From: Onchidella celtica
Lineage: Eukaryota; Mollusca; Gastropoda; Systellommatophora; Onchidiidae
Assembly (NCBI GenBank): GCA_963931925.1
Contig: OZ007579.1
Location: 41,957,197-42,021,196, forward strand
DNA: 64,000 bases
Reading direction: 5' to 3'
The translations under genes and the position numbers were made by a program. Of this stretch, positions 11,806 to 24,013 are shown piece after piece; within the stretch, counting starts at the first letter, position 1; each line of letters starts with the position of its first letter. A model generated the notes under the pieces. It ran no database searches. It was given only the letters and a program-made list of their open reading frames with translations, and was not told where the DNA came from.

Positions 11806-12731
11806 ACTAGTATAGGAGTTCCGAATGCGTTACATGCTAAAGAGGGTTTATTTTGAGGGGGTTGAATAAAAAAAGGGGCTAGGTATTTTTGGGGGGTTAA
11901 TAAAGAAATAGCAATAAATAATTCACGTCATTTTTCGTTTTCTCTCATGTGTCTCTCTCCCCTCTCTATCTTGCTTCCATTTCATCTCGATTTCTCTGCG
12001 CTAGAAGCATCTGTAAGAGAACATATACACAATAATCATAAATCATGACAATGCTCGGATCCGCACCCACACCCTTTCGCTCCTGAATCACATGTCTTAA
12101 CCATTTCGCCATGCAGGTGAGTTAACAGATTGTCGGTAAAAATTTACTTATACTCACAGTCAGTACCTTGACCTAAATTACGGAAAGTTACCGACCTTGT
12201 TAATTTGCATAGTTTGAAAAAATTATGAATCGGCTTAGTAGCGAAACAATCCGATTTCAGCTGCTCGGAGATTGCATGATCTGATCTAATGAGGGCCTAC
12301 TTGTGTGTACGTCGATCGCCAATGGCTACCCCAGCCCTTTTCGCCCGATTAGTCAATCTGACTACCGCCCATTGATACAAACTGACTAGACCCTCACGCC
12401 CCCAGGTCCATCTGACCATTCCATGTGTTGTGAGTTTAAATTCGTGAACACTATATCAAGTTTTGTTTCAGTAAACCTTCGCCAGCCGCGCTTTTTGGTA
12501 AATTCTGTTACTGTGACCTCTCCCCAGTAAGTTTCAAAATGGCAGCTGTTTTCGGATTTTGTCTCACTTCCGACTTTTTTCTTGGATTATACTATTTTTC
12601 TTAGCAAGTATGTTACAAGTGTTATTGTGAATATGAAGTGATAATTGGTCATAAGGTTGGGAACAATGTGTAACAGTATATATGGCCTTTAGCGTCTTTA
12701 CAGACGGTCTTAGCAGCTAGAATATTCACTT

Positions 12732-13709
12732 TCACTTTGACTGACAGCTTCTCTCGTGGCTTATTCTACCAATGTTTGACCCGAGAGTGCGATGGCAGTG
12801 ATTGCAGGTCAGTCTTTTGGGTTCACTTTGGCGAGTGTTTTCATTCCGCCTCTGTCGTTTTGTCAGGTATGTTTCTTTTGCCTTGAAGTCTATTGCGAGC
12901 GTGCCACTGCGCAATTTTTGTCTCCATCTGCTTCGATCATTTGCAAGGTTCTCCCATTCATTGGGGTCGATGTTGAATGCTTTCATCGTGACCTTGCAAG
13001 TGTCTTTGAATCGCAGATGTGGCCTACCTCTGGGTCGGTTGCCAGTAGCAAGTTCCCCGTAGAGAATTTGTCTGGGGATGCGATCATTTTCCATACGGTG
13101 GAGATGTCCAAGCCACCGCAGTCTTTTTTTGCCTAGGAGAGCCTGAGTTGATGGAATGTATGCTCGGCTCAGAACTTCGATATTTGAGATCCTATCTTGC
13201 CACTTGATCTTGAGAATTTTGCGTAGGCAGCGCAGCTGGAAGGAGTTGAGGGATCTTTCATGTTTGGAGTAGGTGGTCCATGTCTCTGAGCCATACAGCA
13301 GGGTGCTTAGGACGCAAGTTTGGTACACGAGTACCTTTGTTTTGATGGTCAGCTTGCTATTGTTCCACACCCTTTTTGAGAGTTTGCCAAAAGCTGTGGC
13401 CGCCTTTCCTATTCTGGCATTTATTTCAGTTGTTATGTCTGTGCTACCACTGATGGTTGAGCCTAGGTAGCAGAATTTTCCCACTTGCTCCAGAGGAGAG
13501 CCATTCAGCATGATTGGGTTGGGGTTTCTCAAGCCTTGTGTCAAAATTACAGTTTTTGAGACACTGATCTTTAGCATGAATTTGTCACAGGCTTTGGCAA
13601 GGCTATTGATGAGAGCCTGGAGCGTGGTTTCATCGTGGGCCACGATTGCAGCATCATCTGCGAAGAGGAGCTCTTTGCGTGTGTAACAGTGTGTAACAGT
13701 GAGCTTTAC
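12732..13709 (-). pseudogene. 5'-truncated LINE: C-terminal half of a non-LTR reverse transcriptase ORF
   Basis: The minus frame opens near 13,709 and stops at 12,732. It enters the reverse transcriptase domain at the catalytic FADD box (codons at 13,653-13,664), followed by VAHDE. It continues through motifs typical of LINE ORF2 C-termini: FCYLGSTIS, a TEINARIGKA segment, LLYGSETWT, LRCLRKILKIKWQDRISN, RLRWLGHLHRM, and a terminal cysteine/histidine finger (CNHCHRT...HERSC). About 310 residues remain uninterrupted. The N-terminal apurinic endonuclease and the first RT motifs are missing. The 5' truncation is typical of target-primed reverse transcription. A 10-bp direct duplication GTGTAACAGT abuts the truncation point (13,681-13,700). 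The clade was not assigned. It is non-functional alone because the polymerase domain is incomplete. Confidence 0.93.
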
Positions 13710-14658
13710 TTAATAACGGTAAAAATTACATGTAACGCATACGGAACTCCTCCCAAAACAACGCCAAAAGAAAACAGTCAGATGAACGGCCCCATTAACG
13801 ACCCTGACTACGTCGCTTTGCAACGTTTTTGTCTGCAGAGACTAAGTGACAAAATATTTAGAAAAAAAACACAGAAGATAATTTATAAATATGTGGAGTC
13901 GCAGCAGGGCTTGGAACAAATTTAATGTGTGGAAAAAAAAAAAGTTGCATGTCGCAAAGCCCACTTTCAGGAAACAACAACAAAAATCGTACAATTAATT
14001 CCAAAACATGAAAGGAATAAAATGGTGTAGGACCTCAAGTCCCTCTTCAGGTAAAAAAAACAAATGACATGTATAAAACTGAATTTACAAAGAACCACAG
14101 AACAGCTATTTAACCGAAACTGGCGCCGCGCCCCGTTCGATCTGAGTGAGAGTCGTGCGTCCAAATTCGCGACAGACACATCAGTCGGACGGGTTCCTCC
14201 AATGAGAGATGGGTTTTGGTCAAGAGTTCTCAGGAAACGGGCAGTGTGGCTTGGCTTTATCATCCTGTAGAGGAACAGCTTTGCTGGCAACAGTAATTCT
14301 AGCATTAGTCAGTTTAGTGGCTCAATTAAAGGTTAAAATGTGGCCAACAGCAAGAAAGCTGAATTTCTATGTACAGTGCCCTGTTTTGGTTACCAATAAC
14401 AATAAAACAACAATGAAATACATCACATTCTTAAATAATATACATATATAAAAAAGGAAGTTTAGAAGAAAACAATTAAAAAAAAAAAAAAATTCCTCTG
14501 CATTTTAAAAACGATTTTCCACTAACTAATTATAGTTGAGCAAACTTTCTGAGAAAACACAGCCCTATTACAAAATCTCAGAATTGATTCGTCAAAACTG
14601 TTGATGAATACGGCATGTGTTTGATAATAATGTGGAACCGATACTTTAAATATAAGTG

Positions 14659-14905
14659 ATATTTCGAGGGGTATTTGCCATATTGTTGTATGCGATATTT
14701 TGCCAACTTTGAGGTTGTGTCCATGAAAGTGGTTCTCTCACTACTTATTTTATTATGTATAGATGCCATTCCAATCGGTTGAAAACTTTTCGAGATATGT
14801 GTTTGTGACGTAATGTTTTATGTATTTCAGCCTCTTTTGCCGATCAAACTTTAATCCTCAATTTCTCGAAAAGGTAGAAATGTACATACAACAATATGGC
14901 AAATG
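14659..14905. mobile_element. MITE-like family V, copy V1
   Basis: It starts around TTGCCATATTGTTGTATG and ends with the inverted CATACAACAATATGGCAA. A second copy in opposite orientation lies at 41,104-41,349 and aligns over the whole length, including internal words such as GTGACGTAATGTTTTA. There is no coding capacity. Confidence 0.8.
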
Positions 14906-15189
14906 TTCGACGATTTGGCTTTACAGCTGATTAACTTTATACCGTACACATTATTAATTCCATATAATTATTGTGATTGTATCTCAAAGAAGAAGCAGAG
15001 CGAGATCATGGTGATGATGATGGTTGAAGATAGCATAAAATAAATGTATAAAGTGAAACAAAAACAAAAATGAAGATTTGTATGCAAAAATAATGAGTGA
15101 GACGGGGCTGTCAGAAAAATAATGGAATAAAAAAAGAAAAAAGTACATAATAATTTAGTACTAAATTAAGAACGATAAGGGACAGAAAG

Positions 15190-15292
15190 GAAAAATGAGA
15201 AGTATTGATAATAATGATAATAATAATAATATGATGATGATGATCTTAGTGATGGTGATGATGATGTTGGTGATGATAATGATGATCAGAGA
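15190..15292. repeat. (GAT/AAT)n trinucleotide-rich tract
   Basis: Imperfect GATGATGAT and AATAATAAT repeats run over about 100 bp. Confidence 0.85.
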
Positions 15293-15680
15293 GGTTTAGC
15301 TGCCCCAAACAGAGGAGGATATTTATATCTTCCATCCCTGTGTTTCAGCACTCACACGCGACACTGAAATATTAGTCCAATTACAGCAAGTCTAATTTTT
15401 CATCAGACACCCTCGCTGATTATAAAATCCCTCTCATTCCTCTTGATTATGACAACAACTGCGACAGGATTAAAGCGATTAGCCTATTGTTCACGAGTGT
15501 CCGGTGTCGACACAGTTTTGTGTCCCATTGTCCGGCGCTGACCAATTTTTGTCACCCCGGGGCCAAATTACGCTCGGTTAGGTTCGCCACTGGTCAGCTT
15601 GACGCAATGGCCGGCAAACAGGAGTGACGAGCTAATGAAGGCGCTAGGGCTCCCCGTTTGGTGGCTCAACCCCAGTCACC
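15293..15680. other. Repeat-free GC-richer island, possible regulatory DNA
   Basis: It is non-repetitive and richer in CpG than its surroundings, containing GTGTCGACAC and TGACCAATTTTTGTCA. No coding frame fits. It could be a conserved non-coding element of the HEY locus; this is inference only. Confidence 0.25.
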
Positions 15681-15959
15681 TCTCACCTTCGACCCGGCCC
15701 CTCCCCCGGCACATGTACACAAACTGACCAGTGTCTGGCCGATTCAATTTCTGCACCCTGAATGACCGGGCCATATGGCAGAAGTGTCGTATGAAGAAAT
15801 TTGATCTTTTTCCGACTATTTCATAAGCAGCTTGAAAATCTCCCTCTCTTGAAAGCATATTACATCGCTGCCCCATGCAGGTATACATTTTCTGATTTAT
15901 CATTTTATTCATTTGTTGATTTAGATATGTAACAGCATTCATTCATTTACAACCAGAGA

Positions 15960-18830
15960 ATAACTGGATATCGGAAGCGTTCACTGGTAGGCTGCCTCGA
16001 GTTTGACTTTGGGTTTTACGGCTCATCGGGGGGGGGGGGGGGGGAGGAGGAGAATCCAGGGACCTCCACCATTAAAAAAGAAATATGTTGTGTAGGTCGC
16101 ACTAGGGCTGCGCTAATTAATAGGCATATTTACCCACCTTTTTCTTCCAATCAGGAAACAGCTAGTGGAAAGAACCCGAACAGAATATTCCCCGAAAGAC
16201 ACATGCCGCCAAAGTCTCTCAAAACAAATCATCGATAAATCATTGATGTGTCTGTGAACCCTATCTTCTTGCTATTTCACAACATGGCACTTTACCTTGT
16301 CGTTTTATGTTCAGCATCTTCCTATCCATAGCTCTTTGCGCTGTTCTGAGTTTACATCACCTTATAGAATAAAAAGTGCTCTCTATAGATCTGGGTTATA
16401 CTTTTGTACGACGAATAGTAACGTTTCTTTTGGTCATCACAAAATGGAAAATAAACAAATAATAAAAAGGAATACAAAGCAGAACGTATTTTGCATCTCC
16501 TGTAAAACTTTTTTTTGTTTTGAAAATAGGATATTTTTTAATAGCACTGCAGAATTTCTCTGAAAAACCCAAGATGTCTCAGACCAACCCAACTTGGAGT
16601 TTGTTCGAAAAGCGTGAGAGGAAATCAATTATTCATGGTCAAAAGGTCGTCACCTTGCAGCAGAGAAACTCTATCCTCCTCACTGGGGAGTTCCAAATGT
16701 GATCACTCGCGACCTTGGAAGATGCAAATTCACGCAAGATTAGAAATGGAGCGCGAAAAGTCGGAATTTGCGCTGACAGTGATACCTCTTCATTAGCTGC
16801 GCTTGAGCTGAGCGAACTTCACGGGGGACTTGAACTTTATAAGATGTTCCTATTTACATGGTTCATACTACAACATTGAACACGAATGCAGTTTTTCTTT
16901 TTCCTAACTCTTTGTTACTAAACTTTTTGACTTAAGTGGTTCAACTAAAATAAGAAATATCAACGCTATTTCTTAAAAAAAAAAAAGAAGAGATGTCCTT
17001 CTTTTGAATACAGTAGTATGAAGATAAATTTTAATGTGAATAAAAAAGAAAGGAAAAAAGTCTGTATTTTGCAGAACTGTACGTCATCGTCATCAACGCC
17101 AACAAATAAAAAAATTCTAATTAAATCTAAATGAAAATACAATGTAAACAAACAAACAAACAAACAAAACGATTCTCATCGGAAAAAGCCTACTAATTAT
17201 TGGAAAATCATGCCAGCATTCCATTTTGTCTACACTTAATATGTACATACATGGATGTTCTGTAACTATTCTGTCCGGAATGTGCACTAGGCAGAACCAC
17301 CTAAATATAATCTGGTAAGTCAAGAAATATGTACCAGTAGGTTCATGAATTAAATGTCATTAGCGGTTTGATTGTTTAACTTGCTAATAATCAACGAAAT
17401 AGTGTGTTACGTCACCGTTCCTTAAGACTGGAGTAACTAAAAAATTGAAAAATCGTTTTTTTAATGTATATATTATGTTCAACTACATTCAAAGCGGCAT
17501 CGAATGATCTTGATTATAGACTCCTATGCCGAAAAATAATCGATTAACACACTTTTAAAAAATCAGTCACAAGACCAGTGGTAGTCAAAATAAAACAGTT
17601 TTTTGCTTCTCCTGAAAAGTTGTCAAAAGGAATTACTGCATGTGCAGCTGTAGGGATTGGTGTCGACTTGATCTGCCAGTTTTTTTGTAACCCCTTCACT
17701 GCCGGCTTCAGGGTACACTGATATGTCATTAGAGAAAATAATAGTTTGCTGGTACCCGCACTTATTTGAATATAACTTGCTTGATTTCTGGAAATTGTAA
17801 TGGTTTCTATTAGGATCACAGTCATCACTAAGATGGTGATAGCGGCTCATTACGGGATCTGGAATTTCTTGGGCATTTTAGTGAAGCAGTTAAGCCTACA
17901 ATGCACTTATATCAAATTACAGTCATGTATTCGGAACCAATCACTTCGTGGGAAGTTCTGCGGTATCTACATTGCAGAAAAGGAGTACATAATTATGTGC
18001 ATTTCAAAGACAAAACATTCTGAATGCCAATCGTCTGTTTCACTGTACTCGCTGGTGGTTGGCGGGGGATTCTGGTAGTCTCTCCTTCTGCTGTCATTCT
18101 ACAACATACGCTGTCCATCGCCTTGCTTCTTTCTAGCACAAGATGGCCGTTATCGTGCCGACTCGCTTTCTCCGAACCCAAACTCAGACTCACTGTACTC
18201 ATTTTGTCTCCTTGGCTCAAAATTCTGCCCAGCTAACCTCTTTCGTGACGCAACGAAACAAATCTCTTTGTAATTCGCCCGGAGGCGATAATGCAACTCT
18301 TCTCAATCTGCGGTGTAGAAATCGTCAACTATCTCGCCATTTCCCCACAATCCGCGAGGTCACTTCCTGGCGATGCCATTGTGGAAATTTGCTCCCCTCA
18401 GGCAGGAGTGCAGGTTTTCGCGCCATACGGAATCGCTCTCCCGAAAAAAGAGGTGGTTCTAATCTGCTTACAGGAAGATAATGAAATTAAGAGTTATCTC
18501 CCAGTCCCTCATATTGTTCCCCAAATGCGCACGGGTCTGACTGCCATTTTGCCCTTTTCCTTGAGTTAAATCTTCTGTTTGCTCATAAATTGCGGGAATT
18601 GGCACTTAATTAGACCACTGTGATTTTCTACCGCGCGTGCATTGTTTCTGGGGAAGGGAAGAGAAAGAACATCTCATCAACTGAAAATATTCAAAATGTA
18701 CTGTAAGAAGATGGAATGTACAGTACTTTTTTGGAGTAAAAAAAGGGGCGAAATGGACAACAACAACAACAAAAAAAAAGGACAAAACTTTATTTACATA
18801 ATTTAGAATACAAAGCATCAAAACCAAAAC
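15960..18830. other. Intergenic DNA without recognised genes
   Basis: It contains a G-run at about 16,029-16,044, an (AAAC)n tract near 17,145-17,168 and otherwise unclassified AT-rich sequence. The short reading frames here have no recognisable motifs. Confidence 0.45.
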
Positions 18831-18833
18831 CAC

Positions 18834-18995
18834 CCCCCCCCCCCCGGCCAAATGAAAAAAAACAAAATTGCGACCGGCGCTGCACTTTGGCGACGACGTC
18901 TTTGTTCCGGTTGTAACTGGGCCGCAATGACACTACGGCAAATTCCCCAGATGGGATCAAAGAAGTTTACAAAATACAAATACAAAAGTTACATT
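18834..18995 (+). mobile_element. SINE 3' part, copy S3 (type I tail)
   Basis: After a C-run it reads through CGGCGCTGCACTTTGGCGAC, GTTGTAACTGGGCCGCAATG and AAATTCCCCAGATGGGATC, ending in an ATACAAATACAAA tail. The same order occurs in S8 (plus) and, inverted, in S4, S5 and S7. The tRNA head is absent, so this is a 5'-truncated copy. Confidence 0.85.
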
Positions 18996-19817
18996 TGGTA
19001 CACATGTCTATATCGTATTCTCGTTCCCCCATACTTTCCCCTAACCTTCCCTGTATAAACAAAACATGTCAAATGAAACAAAATAGATATGTAAGTTACA
19101 GCAGCCATTCCATCGCGAAAATTGCATACATGAAGAACGTAGCCTATTATAAATTATCGATCTACGGATGTTTGTGGAACTAAAAATATTTCAGAAAAGC
19201 AGTTACGTCACTCTTGCGTCACAAAGGATATAACACAATCATGCTCTGACGTAATCTGTCTCAATCTGATTTCTCTGTTTTAATGGGAAAGTACAGACAG
19301 GAAAGGAAACTCAGAAAAGACAAGGCAATCCGAGCCATTTAATACGCTTCCGATCCGGCAGGAGTAAGCAAAACCCTAGCTAATAAGCCAGTGCGTTTAT
19401 TTTCTCTCGCTAGGAATTAACTCCCCCCATTAACCAATAAATGCTCGTGTAAGACAAGACGTCCGGTCGTCATTTTAAAACAACAGATTCGATTGGTTCC
19501 CCGATTAAGCGTCACTATCCGTTACCGCCGGTGCAATGAATTAACGAGTCACGTGACGAGTCACGTTTGAGAGAGTACACAGGCGGAGGATAATTGAGGA
19601 AAAAGCTTTACTGACATGGACACCACTAAAGTTGGGGAGGAGGGAGGGGAGAAGGAGGAGGAGGAATCTAGTTCTTTGAGATGAAGACTGGAGGCGCTCT
19701 TTTGAGTAGACTGACTTGGATATAGCCAAGTACATAATAATATTATACCCCTTGCACATTCGAAACAGTAATCTTTAAAGAGACACACATTTTATGGACG
19801 ATGAAATGTGCCAAAAT

Positions 19818-19870
19818 GTGAGTGGATCTGGCGAAATCGGACCCACAACCAAATTCCTGAGAAAACCTCT
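19818..19870. mobile_element. Terminal part of MITE-like family W
   Basis: GTGAGTGGATCTGGCGAAAT matches the terminal repeat of the complete copies at 30.6 and 63.3 kb. The opposite end was not found nearby. Confidence 0.45.
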
Positions 19871-20053
19871 CCAAAGACGAAAACATTTTTCTAAGGAAAT
19901 TGAGATTTTCTTATAATATGAAAGATTAGCCATTTTGTTTTCTGCACTCGGTTTAAATATTTTGCTTGAAATCGTCTAGAAATATTTTATTTTGATTTTT
20001 TTAAAAGACTTACAACAATTTCACCTTTGGTTTTGTCAGCTCCACCCACAGTT

Positions 20054-20440
20054 ATTAAATCTACATTACTGTATCACTCAACACAAGCACATTCGCTGGG
20101 CTTTTCACTGTGATCACTGAATAGAATACTATACCTCGTTAAAAATACACATGTTTTAGATCTAACCAGTTCGCGAAGTCTTAAAATAATGATGAAAGAA
20201 CTCAACTGTACTGTATTAATCTACATTACTACATCATTCAACACACACACATTCGCAGGGCCCTCCATTGTTCTCACTGAATAGAAAAACTTCGTGACAA
20301 ATACACATTGCTTTAGATCGATTTCACGAGGTCATAAAATAATGATTGAAGATCTGAGGTCCTTTGGTTTCTCGGGTCCTCAGCCCAGTGCTGTTAGCCC
20401 CTAAATGATTGAAGAACCCAACAAGATTGTATTAATACAC
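20054..20440. repeat. Tandem duplication, period about 162 bp, two copies plus a partial third
   Basis: Landmarks repeat in order: ATTAAATCTACATTACTG at 20,054 and ATTAATCTACATTACTAC at about 20,216, each followed by CACATTCGC, ACTGAATAGAA, TACACAT, TTTAGATC and AAAATAATGAT. A third partial block starts near 20,402 with AAATGATTGAAGAACCCAAC. Confidence 0.8.
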
Positions 20441-20561
20441 ACAGGCAGCTCTGCATTGAGATCTGCTGCCATTTTGGGTCTATATAATTTTTTTTTTAAC
20501 ATCTGGAGCTTTAGTTCTGTATGACGTCAAAGGAAACTAATCAACTGTTTGGCGAATAGGG

Positions 20562-20720
20562 GACTGAGTCAAGTCTGTCATGTGCTGGTTTTCACTCAGG
20601 CTTGAACTTGCTTTGAATCAACCACCCAGATGTACTTGCTTCAATTCACTAGTGCGCGAGGTCACGCTTAGAACTAAAGTCCACAAAACTCAAGGCAAAA
20701 ACAGATTTAACTCATAGCGC
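20562..20720. mobile_element. MITE-like family Z, copy Z1
   Basis: The outer words ACTGAGTCAAGTCTGT and, inverted, AAACAGATTTAACTCATAGC are shared with copies at 23.8, 29.0, 35.5/36.0, 55.9, 58.3 and 60.6 kb. The family is about 160-215 bp long with palindromic ends and no coding content. Confidence 0.7.
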
Positions 20721-21485
20721 AGTTGACCGCACGCCGAAGGATCAGTATAATAATGTAAAGTGGGCAGATGGATCTTTACCTCCTCTCTCCATAGAAGGCA
20801 TAGGGTCTACCCGATTGCGTAATGCACAAGAATCACTGATCAAACTCTCAAAGAAACTCTTAATGTCCTTGTTAAAAGTGACAGCGATATTTTTTATGAG
20901 CTCTCTGACACGTGTGGGTATTCTCACTAGAGATAAGCATAGCATAATTCACAAACGTGGTCATTACTGCTTGCCATACTTTGGGATAACTGTTCCTTTG
21001 GTGAATAGTAAATAGGACACTCAGACCCTCCGTTTTAATCGACTGTTTTGTGTTTGATCGTTGTTTGTACTTTTTTTTCTTTTTTGGCGAGGATCTCATT
21101 AAAAATAAGTTTACTTTGGACGACACATCAAATGCAAATTCCCTGAGGAATTATAGCCCCTAGACAGATGGGTGGAGCGTGGCAAGAGCTCTTGGTCACG
21201 TGGACAAAATGATGAAAGTCGCATGCACACCTAAATGTCAGGTCAATAGCAAATCAAACCGTTGGTGAAGAATGTTCTCGACAAAAAACCTTTGGGCGCC
21301 GACAGCGAGCTTGCCAGTTAAGCTGTTTCCACTCGCCACTTAATTGAATTTTATTCTGCTATTGACGCCATAGATATGCCGCTGATATCTCTGGTATAAA
21401 GTGTTCTACGTGTGTCTGCCATTTGGTGCTGTGTCACAGATCCTTCCATTTCTTCATTTTCACTCCCAGTTTAACTTGTAATGTG

Positions 21486-21552
21486 CAGTCTGTCATGTGC
21501 TGGTTTTCACTCAGGCTTGAACTTGCTTTGAATCAACCACCCAGATGTACTC
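21486..21552. mobile_element. Family Z fragment Z2, near-identical to part of Z1
   Basis: About 60 bp (AGTCTGTCATGTGCTGGTTT and onward to CCACCCAGATGTACT) is the same as in Z1 at about 20,573-20,635. The match is a direct repeat about 914 bp apart. Confidence 0.8.
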
Positions 21553-21904
21553 TTGAAACAGAGGAAAAATACAGGATAAGATAAGAGTTATTTATTGATT
21601 AATTGATTGATTGATTGATTATTGATTTATTATTATTTATTTATTTAGTAATTTACTTCTTTTATACATACATGTTAAGGAGACAAAAACAATAACAGCA
21701 AAGATGTAGAATTATTAATATGAACTGGACTAGAACTGCAAGTTTTATCTTAAACCTTATGAATGCCAAAAACAGTACTGCTATGATTTTTTAAAATTTT
21801 TATAGTCCTAGTTACTGATTTTTAGTCAGCAGCAAGAAGAAAGGGCAAGAATAAGGAGAAGAAGGAGAAGAGGAAGAAAAAGAAGATGATGGTGAAGATG
21901 ATTT

Positions 21905-22050
21905 GTGTTTTGTATACTTCTTTAATCCCATTTGGGGAAATTTGCTTTGGTGTCATTGCAGCCCGGTTACAACTGGAGCAGACACGTCATCACCACAGTG
22001 CAGCGCCGATCGGCGGTTGTTTTTTTGGGTGGGGGGGGAGGGTGGGGGAG
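21905..22050 (-). mobile_element. SINE 3' part, copy S4 (type I tail)
   Basis: It reads in antisense TTTGTATACTTCTTTAATCC, CATTTGGGGAAATTTGC, ATTGCAGCCCGGTTACAACT and then a G-run, the type I tail and body. The tRNA head is missing. Confidence 0.85.
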
Positions 22051-22094
22051 AGCTGATGATGATGGTGATGAAGAAGAGGAAGAAGGTGAGGAAC

Positions 22095-22126
22095 AACAAC
22101 AACAACAGCAACAACAACAACAACAC
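22095..22126. repeat. (CAA)n microsatellite
   Basis: About ten CAA triplets with one CAG. Confidence 0.9.
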
Positions 22127-23097
22127 AAAAGAACCACATGCAAAATTCAGCCCAAAATTAAATTGTGATTGATAAAAGCTTTTTTAACTTTGTTCCTATC
22201 AATAGCCTACACTTTTCGACGTAAATTTGCGTTTTGTGTCACAGCGTCGGCAACATTCTGCATAAAATCTGATTTTCATCTGTAACTCTTCTTTGTCGAA
22301 GGCTGGAAAGCTATGCTTGAATATCCACGCGAGGTCTGCCGCTTGGACAGCGATAGAATTTGGCGCGTGTTGGTCACGTGTTTAAGATGGAGACTACGCT
22401 TTTGATGTAACGAACACACAAAGGGGAGGTTCCATGGTTCGGCCGACTTATTGTGAGCAGTGGGATAAAAATGTTCCACAGGCGCATCGTCCCTCGAGCA
22501 CAAATGTGGGTGCTTTCGAAAACACTTATGAAAGGACAGCCATGTCATTGTTTAAACTTTGGCTCTGGACCAAGATAAAGTGTGAGTGTCTTGCTTCGCA
22601 CATTTATCTTGTGCAATATACTGAATCGTGTAGTTTGTAATGTCATTTTTTGTTGTTGTTGTTATTGTTGAAAATGTCATACATCATTTGACTGCAACAA
22701 AGCTAACTGCCACAGCTGCTAATGCCCCGCTAAATTGCTAAATGGGAGCTTTTGTAGATATTTAAAAAAAAAAAAGATAATAAATGTTAACTCATTAGCA
22801 TATTTGACCTGGAAACTGTTTGTTACATAAATGTTAAAGTCAAATGTCACAGAGGTCCAAAAACTCCTTATTTGGGATACGATGGCGGCAGCTTGTAGAT
22901 TTGAAATAAAAATTTGACTTCAGAAAGACCTCAAAAGTGTCATTATGCGTAGAAAGACAAAAACGGTCAGAAGCTCAGCCATGGAAACAGGTCAGAAATG
23001 AGACAACATTGCACTAGATGGGAACTGGAAGTTGTTCCGGTCAAATGAAACCTGAGATCAGAAGATATCAGACCTTAGGAAATACAGGGATTTTTCA

Positions 23098-23345
23098 AAA
23101 TTAAATAAATCAATAAATAAGTAAGAACCCGACTATTGTCACCATGTAAAAAGTGAAAATAGACACTTGGTATTGCATTATTGTTATCATTAGACGTGAC
23201 TATTATCACAATGTAAAACAGCCAAACTGACATCCTGAACATGTTAATAAATAAATAAATAAATAATACATCTATAAACAGACAGATTAACAAACAAACA
23301 AACAAAAAGATAAACACATTTGTAAATAAATAAATAAATAAATAT
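23098..23345. repeat. (AAAT)n-rich AT tract
   Basis: Runs of AAATAAATAAAT at 23,250-23,270 and 23,322-23,345, with an AAACAAAC block between. A 134-codon minus frame across it is a by-product of the repeat. Confidence 0.85.
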
Positions 23346-23845
23346 GAGGCACAGATTACACACTTAGGGCCGTTGAAGATAAAACAAAAGGAAGTGGGAA
23401 ACAAACACAGAGAAGAAGATGAGACAAAGCCTGAACGTACAAGGGCCAATCCTCTAGACAAACAGAACCAGTGATACACGGGGAAGGGTACAAAATCCTC
23501 TTATGGCGTATAGACCATTTCAACTTCCGCGTTACGGTTGTTTGCGGGGAGCCACACGGCTTCGAAAAGCATCGTGTAGGGCAAAAACCTCAACTTGCCT
23601 TTCTGATGGCATCTGAATATGTGCACATTCAAAGCAAAGATGCATTTTTATGCCAGAACCAGCACGTAGCGGGTTTGTACAGTTGGGTGCCCAACATGAG
23701 GATGGCATCGTTCAACCGTTGTCCACCGCTTCCGCCCTACAAGTGGGGCACGCCGCCATTTTGTTTGCAAATCACGTGATATGGAGGACGGTAAATTGAA
23801 AAGGTCTATAAATAGATACATGACGTATAATTTAAAATCTAAATA

Positions 23846-24013
23846 TGGCACTGAGTCAAGACTGATTTGCCTCGGTTTTGTGGCCAGTGGAGTTAACTGA
23901 GACCACAAGCACTAGAGAGACTCAAACAATTAAGTCTGTTTCTTTAGTTCGTCCAAAGGAAATTCAAATCTGAGTCAAAAACCCGACAAAAAACCAGGCC
24001 TAACGCAGCGCGC
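23846..24013. mobile_element. MITE-like family Z, copy Z3
   Basis: It opens CACTGAGTCAAGACTGATTT and GCCTCGGTTTTGTGG. It closes with AATCTGAGTCAAAAACCCGA followed by CGCAGCGCGCCACC, matching the ends of Z6 and Z7 within the HEY introns. Confidence 0.7.

Noticed and set aside
12792-13136. 114-codon plus-strand frame
   Set aside because: It is the antisense shadow of the LINE reverse transcriptase frame on the minus strand.
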